In this document: positions 48,879 to 58,770 of the stretch, one piece after another
Numbering within the stretch: the first letter of the stretch is position 1
Layout: each line of letters opens with the position of its first letter
NCBI GenBank assembly: GCA_030690415.1
Contig: JAUYGZ010000019.1
Coordinates: 1-64,000 of the forward strand
Direction: 5' to 3'
Source of the DNA: a bacterium
GTDB taxonomy: Bacteria; Patescibacteriota; Gracilibacteria; JAUYGZ01
DNA length: 64,000 nt
Notes under the pieces: model-generated
Told to the model about the DNA's origin: nothing
What the model saw: only the letters and a program-made list of their open reading frames with translations
Database searches by the model: none
Translations under genes and position numbers: made by a program

Positions 48879-50185
48879 TAATCAAAAAGTTTTTCTCTAT
48901 AGATCTCTCCGAGCCACACGCCATATTCACTTACCTTGAGCGCGTTTGAATTGTTGTAGACTGTTCCGATTTTTTCAACAGTAGGATTTTCGAGACGATC
49001 CCAAATCCTTTTCACCAAAAGCGTTCCAACATGGATATTCTTTTCAGGATTCTCCAAGTCCTCTCGGATATAGTTCAGAGGCTTTCCATTCTCCTCTATT
49101 TTTCCCCATCTCAGCTGAAGATTCATCGGACGAAGAGAAGTGTTCCCCCACCAACCACCTGACAAATAATGAACCAATTCACCAACCCTATCAGCATATC
49201 CATGGGTAGTCTCCAAATATATAATGGACTTAATGATATCTTCATCAACTCCATATTGCTCAGCATATTTCTCTATCAAATGAATGTTTCCAGAAACTTC
49301 TGAATAGGATTCATCCCTATAAATGGGGACGCCTCCTCGCACATCAGGATTCTCGGCAATACTGATCTTGAGAGGAGTGTTTTTCATGATGCTATGATCT
49401 CTTTCCTGTGCGATGGAATCCAGCTCAATAGCCAATCGAGTAATTATCGGCTCCTCGTCATACCACAACTCCACCGTATTCTCGAAATCCTCAAACGAGG
49501 AGGAAGTCAACTGCAGTGTCTCTGAAACACCCTGGGAAAGATTTCCGCTCATGAAAAAATTCTGATATCTCTTGGAGGTCGAAGCCTGAGGATTTGGAAG
49601 GATCTTTCCATTCACAACTATCTTGATATTGTCATCGTCTCTGCTTTCAGGCTTCTGTGACGCACTCCAACAGATTGCTTCAATGAGGAAAAGCTTCGGA
49701 CGGGCCCCCAGAAAAATAAAACTCATCCATGGAATACCATTTCGACGGGTCTCAACACTTGGATCAGGTTTCAGGTCAAAGTCTTCAAACAGCATATCAG
49801 TCAACTGAAAAACCTCTATCTTTTCCAACATCGGCGTCTCATCAGCATAAAAATCGATAACATGTTCACCTTCCGCCAATTCCACAAAAAAGTAATTCGT
49901 TTGAGAAGAGCCTTTGAGACATGCGCCATCCCAGGCAGCACTGGTCCCAAACCCCTGCCAGGATACTTTCTCTCCGTGAATCTCCTTTTTCGCAAATTCA
50001 AACCCATCCAGAGCCACTCTCAGATCATCATCATCCGTACAAGCCTCGTTCTGTTGAGCATTCTTCGCACTGGCAGTGATAGCAATCACATACTGGTCAG
50101 CTACAGAAACACTAAAAGTTGTGGTTACCGCTTTCCAATGATAGAGATTTCCACCGGGCGCAGAAGGGAAATCGTTTTTTTTCAA
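48878..50185 (-). CDS. Protein with two carbohydrate-binding-like modules and a lytic-transglycosylase-like C-terminal domain
   Basis: YAEQYGVDEDIIKSIIYLETTHGYAD, NIHVGTLLVKRIWDRLENPTVEKIGTVYNNSN; repeated DDDxxxVxxNG modules; TTG start. Confidence 0.6.
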   Translation of the reverse strand: MKKNDFPSAPGGNLYHWKAVTTTFSVSVADQYVIAITASAKNAQQNEACTDDDDLRVALDGFEFAKKEIHGEKVSWQGFGTSAAWDGACLKGSSQTNYFFVELAEGEHVIDFYADETPMLEKIEVFQLTDMLFEDFDLKPDPSVETRRNGIPWMSFIFLGARPKLFLIEAICWSASQKPESRDDDNIKIVVNGKILPNPQASTSKRYQNFFMSGNLSQGVSETLQLTSSSFEDFENTVELWYDEEPIITRLAIELDSIAQERDHSIMKNTPLKISIAENPDVRGGVPIYRDESYSEVSGNIHLIEKYAEQYGVDEDIIKSIIYLETTHGYADRVGELVHYLSGGWWGNTSLRPMNLQLRWGKIEENGKPLNYIREDLENPEKNIHVGTLLVKRIWDRLENPTVEKIGTVYNNSNALKVSEYGVWLGEIYREKLFD

Positions 50186-50347
50186 AAACTTTTTTCATGA
50201 GTGGGAAAAATATATGTAATTATTAACAAATATAAACATGACAATCAAGAGAAAAAAATGCTGCCGATAACGAAATCATTTCACAGTAAAAAAACATTGC
50301 ACTTTTGCAATACATTTGCTAGTATAATAATACATCATTAACTGCCT

Positions 50348-50581
50348 ATGAAAACAGCTACAATCACCAAAACAATCCGATTCCTCCCCGAAGACATTGC
50401 AACCATCGAAAGCATCGCCCAGGAGGAAAAGACCAGCTTTACGAAGGCCCTACAGCGAATGATCGAATTGGCCAAGAAACGTCGACGTCAAAAGCTGCTC
50501 GAGGAAGAGCTTAAAATCCTATCAAAAGACGAGGCATTCCAGAAGGAATGTGTCTGGTGGGCTGAACTTAATCTGGACTAA
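50348..50581 (+). CDS. MazE-like antitoxin candidate
   Basis: TKTIRFLPEDIATIESIAQEEKTSFTKALQRMIE RHH-like N-terminus; adjacent to MazF. Confidence 0.7.
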   Translation: MKTATITKTIRFLPEDIATIESIAQEEKTSFTKALQRMIELAKKRRRQKLLEEELKILSKDEAFQKECVWWAELNLD

Positions 50582-50583
50582 TA

Positions 50584-50943
50584 ATGGATAACATGACCTA
50601 TGAACAAGGAGAACTTTGGCTGGTAAAATTGGATCCAACGGAAGGCTCGGAAATAAGAAAAACCAGACCATGCCTCATCATCAGCAGGACCATAATCAAT
50701 GACCACATGAGGACAGTGACGGTTATTCCTCTTTCAGGGATCAAGAAACACAAATCAGTCCTGATCGTCCCCATTTCAGCCAATGAAACTAATGGACTCA
50801 GCAAAGACTCCAACATCATCATTCCTCAAATCAGAACGATCTCCAAATCCCGCTTCAAAAAGAAACTGGGACAAATAGACCCTGGACTCTTCGAAAACAT
50901 CAAAGAATCATTCCAGACCTATTTCTGGGATGGGGTGGGGTAG
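50584..50943 (+). CDS. MazF/PemK endoribonuclease toxin
   Basis: YEQGELWLVKLDPTEGSEIRKTRPCLIISR, VIPLSG. Confidence 0.92.
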   Translation: MDNMTYEQGELWLVKLDPTEGSEIRKTRPCLIISRTIINDHMRTVTVIPLSGIKKHKSVLIVPISANETNGLSKDSNIIIPQIRTISKSRFKKKLGQIDPGLFENIKESFQTYFWDGVG

Positions 50944-50949
50944 GACAAA

Positions 50950-51231
50950 TCAGCTTCTCCTCGAAAAGGAAACAATCAAATGAAGATTCAATGCCTTGGC
51001 TATCTTTTCCAAAAAAGAAATACTGGCATTATAGTCGCCTGATTCCAGACGTGAAATAGCAGATTGTTTTGTACCCACTTTCCGCGCCAACTCAGTCTGA
51101 GTAAGGCCCTGTTCAAGCCTTTTTTCAATGACCTCCTGGGCAACGGAAAACTCAGGCGCCAGGTCATCGTAAGCCTTACGAACTGCTTTATCCTTGAGAA
51201 GCCGATTTTTGAAGTGGGAATAGGATTTCAT
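50950..51231 (-). CDS. HigA-like XRE-family antitoxin
   Basis: GLTQTELARKVGTKQSAISRLESGDYNASISFLEKIAKAL. Confidence 0.9.
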   Translation of the reverse strand: MKSYSHFKNRLLKDKAVRKAYDDLAPEFSVAQEVIEKRLEQGLTQTELARKVGTKQSAISRLESGDYNASISFLEKIAKALNLHLIVSFSRRS

Positions 51232-51255
51232 AGTAGTCTCAGTATAACGTATATG

Positions 51256-51570
51256 TTATATGCGATCAAGAGAATGATATCTCTTTTTCGCCAAAAGAAT
51301 AAATCTACCTGGAGTTTTTTGTGTCTTCTTGATGAACCCATACAAAAGAACAATCGTACTGTTGCAGAAGCAATAAATAATTCTCACTTCCCTTTTACCT
51401 CTCACCCTTAATTCAAAAAGATCAGTACTGATTTTTTTGCTATGGTGCATGCCGAGTTGATTCCCAAATCTCTCCAAAAGATCCAAAGTTCGTAAAATCT
51501 TTGCAATCGTTGGCTTATCCAGACCAGAGATGAAGTCTTCTAACCTATGATCATAAAATCGAATTTCCAT
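51256..51570 (-). CDS. HigB/RelE-like toxin
   Basis: KISTDLFELRVRGKREVRIIYCFCNSTIVLLYGFIKKTQKTP. Confidence 0.88.
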   Translation of the reverse strand: MEIRFYDHRLEDFISGLDKPTIAKILRTLDLLERFGNQLGMHHSKKISTDLFELRVRGKREVRIIYCFCNSTIVLLYGFIKKTQKTPGRFILLAKKRYHSLDRI

Positions 51571-51724
51571 AGCTCTTGATTGTGTCCTTACCCAGAAACA
51601 GTCCTTTCAGACTGAAGCACATTTGATCATATAGAAAATTTCTCCAATGAGGAAGGCTTCGGTGTCTGATTCCATTGTGCTTTCAAGAAACCATTGTATT
51701 CAGCGGGACCTTTTCCAAAGAATA

Positions 51725-51766
51725 AAAGAATCATTTCTAACCTATTTTTGGGATGGGGTGGAGTAG
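51725..51766 (+). pseudogene. Displaced duplicate of a mazF 3' end
   Basis: aaagaatcatttctaacctatttttgggatggggtggagtag reads KESFLTYFWDGVE*, compare KESFQTYFWDGVG* ending the intact mazF at 50943. Confidence 0.7.
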
Positions 51767-51936
51767 CTATTTAAGGAACCGGATACTCTGCACCAGCTCC
51801 TCAAATTGTTCTTTTATATCCGGCAGCCATAACCTGTCCGACGGATAGCCAAACCAGGCTGAAACTGAGAATGAGAACGAGGAGAGATTTTTTCATGGGA
51901 AAAATGAATAATACAAATAAAGACTACATTGACTTT

Positions 51937-52965
51937 CTAAAACGGCAATCTGCTGTCACCACCCTGCATGGCTCTCGCAGTCGACTCATACACTTTCACG
52001 AGCTCCTCTTCATCAGCCCCCCTCAGCTGATACCCCTCCATGAGGACCGACATCATACAGGAAGCCAATGCTAAGGATTCTTCTCCCGGGTTCAGACCAT
52101 CGAGGGGGAAATACCGCTCCGCAACCGCACGAAAACCGTCTATGTCAGCCTTCTTGGCCAAATCAAAGCCCTCATCAACCATTTGCTCAAACTGCTCTGA
52201 TCCCCAAAGCTTCAGCAGTTCCTTCTCGAAAAGATGTGCCCTTACTTCACCTTTCATATACTGATCCCTATCCCGCGAGTCCTCACCATGGTTGAGCTGA
52301 TCATCCACATGAGAGAGTTCATGGGAAAGCATAATCCCAAGCCACTCGAGACAGGTAAAGGTCTCAGCCAGCCGAACCGTCTTTCCTCCAGGCTCCGTCA
52401 GAATTGATGACGGCATCGACTGAGCATACTGAGGAGACATGAAAACGATTTCAAAACCTATTGGATTCTTCAAAAAACGCATTGATTCTTCAGGATCCTG
52501 CATCAGAAGTTGAGTGACCTGTGGACCCACCGCAATCGGATACACCGCGTTTTGCTCTGTAAAAGCTTTTAATTGAGCCACCCGGGGATGACTATCCTCA
52601 AACCGATCAAGTGCTCTCATCGTGATTTGCTTCCACACCTCCTGATTTTCCATCATACCCTCGATATCAGACTTCTGGGATGGGGAAAAACGGACAGGAT
52701 GAAAATCAACCCGTCCTGGTCTCGAAAGCACTTCATACACCTCATTGCCGCCCACACCAAGACCGACAGCACCAAGTGCGGTCGCTAACAACTTCAAAGC
52801 ATGACGACGGGTAACCCCCTGCTGCTGTCTCAAGAGCTCCTGATCCCGAGACTTAAGCCCCTTTTTGCCTCGCTCTAATTCCTTGGACGTAAGTCCAGCA
52901 ATCTGCTCTCGAGCGGACCTTACTTTTTCTCCACCGGTAAAGAAATTTTTGAGAGATGAAAACAT
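51937..52965 (-). CDS. Putative Tat-exported zinc metallopeptidase-like protein
   Basis: TRRHALKLLATALGAVGLG (twin-Arg signal-like) and LSHELSHVDDQ (HExxH-type) motif. Confidence 0.6.
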   Translation of the reverse strand: MFSSLKNFFTGGEKVRSAREQIAGLTSKELERGKKGLKSRDQELLRQQQGVTRRHALKLLATALGAVGLGVGGNEVYEVLSRPGRVDFHPVRFSPSQKSDIEGMMENQEVWKQITMRALDRFEDSHPRVAQLKAFTEQNAVYPIAVGPQVTQLLMQDPEESMRFLKNPIGFEIVFMSPQYAQSMPSSILTEPGGKTVRLAETFTCLEWLGIMLSHELSHVDDQLNHGEDSRDRDQYMKGEVRAHLFEKELLKLWGSEQFEQMVDEGFDLAKKADIDGFRAVAERYFPLDGLNPGEESLALASCMMSVLMEGYQLRGADEEELVKVYESTARAMQGGDSRLPF

Positions 52966-53073
52966 GATGTGAGATTATAAATTAAATAGGAACAAACAAA
53001 ACGTAAAAAAAGAAATTATGACCGACCGGCAGGACCAGTGGTCCTGCGCGGCCGGCTTGCGGGTTTCGGGACA

Positions 53074-53628
53074 TTAGGACTCGAAGCTGGGGCCAAGAAT
53101 AACCCCATTGGCGCTCTGGAAATACCAACCATTAGATAGGTTAGTAAACCAGAGCCCCTCTTCCGAAATCTCGACCTGAAAAAACAAATTGGCTCCACCA
53201 CCACCAGTCGTGCTAGTGTCATAATAGAACCAGATCTCAACAGATCCCCCCGGCTGGATATTCAAGGGAGAGACTAGAGAGATCCTGAGTGGGACAGTGG
53301 AGTCTGGGGCAACTGCGTCTGAGCGGGTATAAGCAATCGTGCTCACCCCATCCAACTCCAGTCTGAACGAGTTGTCCGAGACCCCGGGCTGAACAGCCCA
53401 GGAGCCGGTTGTCCGAATCTCGAGCGAGTCGAGCTGTACCAGCGTGGAGGAGAGGTTCTCAACCCGCAGCTTGAGAACAAGCTGCTCGCTCTGGGTCACA
53501 AGGGTACCAAACCCAGCGGTAACCGGAGTCACGGACAGCTGGGGAAGTTGGGGGTAGTGGTTCGATCCTGTATTGTCACAGGATGCAAGCATCACTGCGA
53601 CAAACAAGAAACAAACTGTGCGGACCAT
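53074..53628 (-). CDS. Putative lipoprotein with beta-sandwich-like body
   Basis: MVRTVCFLFVAVMLASCDNTG lipobox-like start. Confidence 0.5.
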   Translation of the reverse strand: MVRTVCFLFVAVMLASCDNTGSNHYPQLPQLSVTPVTAGFGTLVTQSEQLVLKLRVENLSSTLVQLDSLEIRTTGSWAVQPGVSDNSFRLELDGVSTIAYTRSDAVAPDSTVPLRISLVSPLNIQPGGSVEIWFYYDTSTTGGGGANLFFQVEISEEGLWFTNLSNGWYFQSANGVILGPSFES

Positions 53629-53898
53629 TGAAGCCCTCCATCCGTCTTCACTGCAGTCCAGAATAAAAACAACTCCAGCCACAAGCTGAAGTCGTCGCTG
53701 CAGGAAGCGGAAAACGAAGAAGAATTTTCTTCCCTTTCCGCTTCCCACAACACTAAAACGTCTCGAAACCCATAAATGGGTCGATCTTCTTTCAAGGATC
53801 AGTCCCAAAACAGCGACATGATATAATCAATTTTACATTTCGTCAAGCAAAAATCACCAATCCCCCCCTTCCGTTACCTTTGTTATCTTTAACACGGT

Positions 53899-54312
53899 TT
53901 AACCATCAACCTCATAAACCGTCATCATCGGCTCTTCATCCGTATGAGCCAAATAATCTCTCAAAACGGCATTCATCTGAGAGTGCATATGTGACACAAG
54001 TTTTCGATTGATTTGAAAACTCATATTTCGACCATACTGTCCCGACTTCAGATCAATAAGAAGGGGAATATATTCACGATCTCCAAGGATACCCAGAAGA
54101 TACCTGCCCTTTACCTGGCGAACACAAATACGCAGTTTCACAGTCTTGACTCGAATCTCAGCAATAGTCTGGGTCTTCAAGAAAGATTCCCCACCTCTGA
54201 GACCATTCAGAATAAAATCGTGAATATCCTCAACAACATCCTGCTCATAAAAATACCTCTTAAACTTTTTCAGTTGCTTCCTAAAACTACGCGTAACCAG
54301 GATATACTTCAT
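53899..54312 (-). CDS. RelE-like toxin candidate
   Basis: MKYILVTRSFRKQLKKFKRYFYEQDVVEDI...LRICVRQVKGRYLLGILGDREYIPLLIDLK. Confidence 0.6.
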   Translation of the reverse strand: MKYILVTRSFRKQLKKFKRYFYEQDVVEDIHDFILNGLRGGESFLKTQTIAEIRVKTVKLRICVRQVKGRYLLGILGDREYIPLLIDLKSGQYGRNMSFQINRKLVSHMHSQMNAVLRDYLAHTDEEPMMTVYEVDG

Positions 54313-54617
54313 GAAATCCGAACAGTGTTTTTGTAAATCCGCTTGGGATGATACTGCTGAGCAACACGATTCAACAGTGACTGGGTTTCTTCTGACTGAA
54401 GTGCCTGTCGGGCATGAGCCACAAATTCAGAGTCCAAATCAAAACGAAGCTGAATATCCCCCGAAACCCAGCCTGCCAGAAGATGCGTCACAACCGTACC
54501 ATAGCTCAAACCAACACTATCACAGGCCTTAACAACCTGATCCTTAAATAAATCAGATATCCGAACGCTGGGCAAAGCCTGATCTTTCCGGGAACGAGAT
54601 GACGAAGATGTTTTCAT
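54309..54617 (-). CDS. RelB-like antitoxin candidate
   Basis: SVRISDLFKDQVVKACDSVGLSYGTVVTHLLAGWVSG; 4-nt overlap with the downstream toxin. Confidence 0.6.
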   Translation of the reverse strand: MKTSSSSRSRKDQALPSVRISDLFKDQVVKACDSVGLSYGTVVTHLLAGWVSGDIQLRFDLDSEFVAHARQALQSEETQSLLNRVAQQYHPKRIYKNTVRIS

Positions 54618-54645
54618 ACAAGGGAATCATAATGTCCTCACAATT

Positions 54646-54662
54646 GTATCACAATGTGATAC
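54646..54662. promoter_or_regulatory. Operator candidate for the relBE-like module
   Basis: GTATCACAATGTGATAC, 8-bp perfect arms, about 30 bp upstream of the antitoxin start. Confidence 0.5.
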
Positions 54663-54804
54663 GTTCCGAAAGCGATTTTCTTCCAAGAAGAAATAATCAA
54701 TCCTTCATTCTGTCAACCAATAATCCCCCATTCCTCCACTTCTCACTCCCCCTTTCGCCATCTGACAAATCAGGATAAGATGAGTAAAGCTTCTAACCCT
54801 CCCC

Positions 54805-57435
54805 ATGAAAAAATTCTTCTCTCAAATCATCCTTATCGTCCTTATCATCTTTATCGTGCTTCCGAAAGCCAGCGCAGCTGGCTTCATTGACGTCTCCTCC
54901 GACCACGAATACACCACTGACATTCAGTACCTGAAAGACAACAACATCGTCCAGGGCTACGAAGTGGAGATCAACGGAGAAATCGTCCAACAATTCCGTG
55001 CCGACTACGAGCTCAACCGCGCCGAACTGGTCAAAATCATGGTGGAAGCCCGGTACACGGATGAAGAAATCAACTCCTGCTGGAGTGACAAAGACCTTAA
55101 AAACTGGGACTTCATGTACTTTCCCGATATCGAAATGGATGCCTGGTTCGCCAAATATGTGTGCTTAGCCGTGGAGAAAAACATCATTGACGGCTATCCC
55201 GACGGTACCTTCAAACCCAGTGAAGCCGTCAACTTCGCAGAAGCAGCCAAAATCATCGTCACCGCCATCGGGCTCCAGAGGACATCTGAAAGCGTTGATG
55301 CCTGGTTTCATCCTTTTGTCAGGGCACTTGCGAACCGGATGGGGATCCCACCCAGCGTCAGAAGCTACGCAAAGCTCATCACCCGTGGAGAAATGGCTCG
55401 CATGATCCACGCCGGCCAGACAACTGTGGACGAACCATCACTCACAATGGCCACCCTGGAAACCCGCTCATCACTGAATACTGAACTTCCTCAGATCGAT
55501 TCTTGTGACGCGCTCATCGAAAAACTCCAACTGGATCAAGACACAGACAATGCGCTCATCAAAACCCAGCTTGACCGAATGGAAGAATCCGGAACCACCA
55601 CAGGTGAAGGTGCTATAGCTCCAACAGCTGTCCCCGAATCATCCGCGGGAGCAGACTTGTCTGCAGACGACTATTCCCAAACCAATGTTCAGGTTGCCGG
55701 GGTGGATGAAGCTGACATCGTCAAAAACGACGGCAAATACATTTATCTGATCAAAGGAAAAACCATCCGAATTGTCGATGCCTATCCGGGAACACAAATG
55801 GAAGAAATCGCCCAAATTGAGCTGGATGACGCGGATTTTAATCCACAGGAAATCTACATCGACGAAGACCAATTGGTCATCATCGGACAGGTCTATCACT
55901 ACCGTAGCTACCCTGGGCCCTTCCCCTTCGAACCCCTCATGGACAGCAGTCAACCAGAAATGGAACGCATGGCTATCTGGCCCGGCCCCTCCTTCGATCA
56001 AACCCGTATGAAAGTCTATATCTATGATATTTCAGACCGGTCAAATCCCACGCGACAGCGCAGCATCGAGATCGAGGGAAACTACATCAATTCACGGAAA
56101 GTCGACAAAAACGTCTACTTCGTCCTGAACCAATGGATCCCTTATTACACCATTCTGGAAGGAGAACTGGCGGATATCATGCTCCCTCACTACAAAGACA
56201 GTGCGAGAGGCGACACGGAAGAGCCTTTTGTTCGCTGTATGGATGTCCAGTACTTCCCGGATCTGCAGGACCGCAATTATATGATCGTGGCAGGACTGAA
56301 CATCGAGGATCTTGATTCCAGGCTCAACCGGAAGATCTTGCTGGGATCGACACAGGATATCTATGCATCACGAAATAGTCTTTACGTCGCTTCACCCCAC
56401 TATCGCCAGGTGGAACGACGCAGCGGAAGAGACATTTCTTACATCAGCGAAGAAATCACCCGCGTTTACCGATTCCTCCTCAGCAACGATGAGATCGAAT
56501 ACCAGAATCAGGGCATCGTCGGCGGTACGATCCTGAACCAGTTTTCCATGGACGAGTCCGGCAACACATTCCGTATCGCCACCACCAGAGACCGCTATGA
56601 TTCGAGCACCGGAAGCCAGACCGACAACAACATCTACGTCCTCAACCGCGACACCATGAATATCCTCGGACAAGTTCAGCAGATCGCTCCGGACGAGCGC
56701 ATCAAATCCGTTCGATTCGTGGGGAGCCGGGCATACCTGGTCACCTTCAAGAATATTGATCCCCTCTTCGTCATCGACCTGTCGGACGCCCTCAACCCTA
56801 AAATCCTCGGCGAGCTCAAGGTCCCTGGCTGGAGCGACTACCTTCACCCCTATGACGAAACACACCTCATCGGATTCGGACGAGAAGTGGATCCTTCAGC
56901 GGAAAATGCCGAATTCCTCACTCCTGACCTTCTCATGGGCATGAAACTCTCGATTTTTGATGTCAGCGACGTCAGCAAGCCAGTCGAGATGTTTAAACAA
57001 GTCATCGGTCAGCGTGGCACGACGAGCGAACTACTCAGCAACCACAAAGCCCTGCTTTTCGATAAGGAAAAGAAACTGTTGGCATTCCCCATCACCATTA
57101 CGGCGCTCAAAGATACCACTTCAAAACCTGATTACGACAACATCACCACCATTTTCCAGGGCGGAATAGTCTACAGCGTGGACCTGACAAATGGCTTCAG
57201 GGAGCACGGTAAAGTCACGCACTACACCGACGACAGCGTTTTCGAAGGGTCAGGAGAGTACTTCTATCCCCCTGACATGGAGCGCGTCATCCAGCGCCTC
57301 CTCTACATAGGCGAATACCTCTACTCCGTCTCACCCGGCTACGTCCGTTCTTACAATCTGGCCAATGTGAACGCGCTCAATTTCGTAAAGCTCACGGGGT
57401 CGCAGCAGGATGATGTGGATTATTTGCCGGAGTAG
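54805..57435 (+). CDS. SLH-domain protein with secreted C-terminal beta-propeller
   Basis: Signal peptide, SLH repeats (GYPDGTFKPSEAVNFAEA), SQTNVQVAGVDEADIVKNDGKYIYLIKG typical of secreted beta-propeller proteins. Confidence 0.88.
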   Translation: MKKFFSQIILIVLIIFIVLPKASAAGFIDVSSDHEYTTDIQYLKDNNIVQGYEVEINGEIVQQFRADYELNRAELVKIMVEARYTDEEINSCWSDKDLKNWDFMYFPDIEMDAWFAKYVCLAVEKNIIDGYPDGTFKPSEAVNFAEAAKIIVTAIGLQRTSESVDAWFHPFVRALANRMGIPPSVRSYAKLITRGEMARMIHAGQTTVDEPSLTMATLETRSSLNTELPQIDSCDALIEKLQLDQDTDNALIKTQLDRMEESGTTTGEGAIAPTAVPESSAGADLSADDYSQTNVQVAGVDEADIVKNDGKYIYLIKGKTIRIVDAYPGTQMEEIAQIELDDADFNPQEIYIDEDQLVIIGQVYHYRSYPGPFPFEPLMDSSQPEMERMAIWPGPSFDQTRMKVYIYDISDRSNPTRQRSIEIEGNYINSRKVDKNVYFVLNQWIPYYTILEGELADIMLPHYKDSARGDTEEPFVRCMDVQYFPDLQDRNYMIVAGLNIEDLDSRLNRKILLGSTQDIYASRNSLYVASPHYRQVERRSGRDISYISEEITRVYRFLLSNDEIEYQNQGIVGGTILNQFSMDESGNTFRIATTRDRYDSSTGSQTDNNIYVLNRDTMNILGQVQQIAPDERIKSVRFVGSRAYLVTFKNIDPLFVIDLSDALNPKILGELKVPGWSDYLHPYDETHLIGFGREVDPSAENAEFLTPDLLMGMKLSIFDVSDVSKPVEMFKQVIGQRGTTSELLSNHKALLFDKEKKLLAFPITITALKDTTSKPDYDNITTIFQGGIVYSVDLTNGFREHGKVTHYTDDSVFEGSGEYFYPPDMERVIQRLLYIGEYLYSVSPGYVRSYNLANVNALNFVKLTGSQQDDVDYLPE

Positions 57436-57460
57436 TTGGAGTCTTACGCAGTCTGATCTG

Positions 57461-57486
57461 AAGCGGAGGTGCAAGCCTCCGCTTTT
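57461..57486 (+). terminator. Rho-independent terminator candidate
   Basis: aagcggaggtgcaagcctccgcttttc hairpin. Confidence 0.75.
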
Positions 57487-57631
57487 CGGATTATGCACTC
57501 AGCAAAAGCTCTTCACTCGACACCATCCCACTTGCTACAATCAAGATATTATTTTCTAATACACGCGATCCGAATACACCTCGGACAGATATGCCCGACT
57601 GATGCTTTTACATCCGAATCTACGAATGATA

Positions 57632-57795
57632 CATCGGAACCCCTAGCCCCTTCCTCCATTCGGCGGACGCAGTAAAAGGGGAAGTCTCCCGATCCGCCGC
57701 GGCGGACGGGAAGACCCATACAAAGAGAAAGCATACTTACGCACTGTTTTTTCCCAGGAAAGATGCCCCATCTTTCTTCCCCCCTTCACCCCCTG
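57632..57795. repeat. Diverged second copy of the 39634-39794 multi-hairpin element
   Basis: Shares atcggaacccctaRcccctt, aaggggaagtc and aggaaagatgccccatctttcttcccc. Confidence 0.75.
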
Positions 57796-57806
57796 CCCAT
57801 ATAAGC

Positions 57807-57985
57807 CTCATTGCCCCGGGGTCTGGGGGCTTCAACCGTCTCGTGGTGAGTGTGCTTCCTGCAGGTTATGGTGGGGAGGAAGGTGGAGTAGAGCGGAAGG
57901 TGCTGAAATAAGGATCAATGGTCAATACGGTTTTGAAGCCCCCAGCGCTTCTTTGTTACTTTCTTGGCGGCAAGAAAGTAAAGAA
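57807..57985 (+). repeat. Direct repeat R, copy 1 (about 179 bp)
   Basis: cctcattgccccggggtctgggggcttcaaccgtctcgtggtgagtgtgcttcctg...ggttttgaagcccccagcgcttctttgttactttcttggcggcaagaaagtaaagaa. Confidence 0.95.
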
Positions 57986-58056
57986 ACAGAAACAAAAACA
58001 TGAACCAAAAACATGAACCAAAAAAAGAAAGCACCTTATTTCCTCACCACACAATC

Positions 58057-58452
58057 ATGAAAAAAATCACCTTCCCCTTCCTTTTTGCATTTTGCATTTT
58101 CAATTTTACATTCGCCGCCTCAGCGGCAACCTTCCCCGACCTCCGCTCCCCTGTCCTCATCGAAGCCGACCTCAACAATGCGGGAGGAGAGTTCCATTCC
58201 GGCCGGAGTGACCAGCAGCTGCGTATCCTGGGTGATGTCATAGCTCTGGTGACTTTCTGGGAAAGAACACCCCTCAATACGGAACGGGAAAATGACGATA
58301 TGGTCAACAGACCCTCCGAGATCATCTACGAGGATTTTCGGAAGTACGTCATCACCCCTCCGGGCGACAAGCAGCTCCCCGACGCGGGCCATATGTGGAG
58401 AGAAGTCCATCCCTCCACCGGAAGACCGCTGCTGGAAAGTATTTTGAAATGA
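58057..58452 (+). CDS. Short secreted protein of unknown function
   Basis: Signal peptide MKKITFPFLFAFCIFNFTFAASAA; soluble remainder. Confidence 0.55.
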   Translation: MKKITFPFLFAFCIFNFTFAASAATFPDLRSPVLIEADLNNAGGEFHSGRSDQQLRILGDVIALVTFWERTPLNTERENDDMVNRPSEIIYEDFRKYVITPPGDKQLPDAGHMWREVHPSTGRPLLESILK

Positions 58453-58545
58453 AAAAATTCCCTTCCCATCTCCTCACTGTCTTGCTACATTCAAATATTC
58501 TTTTCTCATATTCATTCTTTTTTTTCCTCCCCATGCTTACTTACG

Positions 58546-58723
58546 CTCATTGCCCCGGGGTCTGGGGGCTTCAACCGTCTCGTGGTGAGTGTGCTTCCTG
58601 CTGGTTATGGCAAGGAGGAAGGTGGAGTTGAGCGGAAGGTGCTGATATAAGAATAAATGATCAATACGGTTTTGAAGCCCCAGCGCTTCTTTGTTACTTT
58701 CTTGTCGCCAAGAAAGTAAAGAA
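58546..58723 (+). repeat. Direct repeat R, copy 2 (about 178 bp)
   Basis: Near-identical to 57807-57985. Confidence 0.95.
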
Positions 58724-58770
58724 GCCAAAAAGAAGAAAGTAAAAACACTATCCCCTCACCCCCACTCCCC

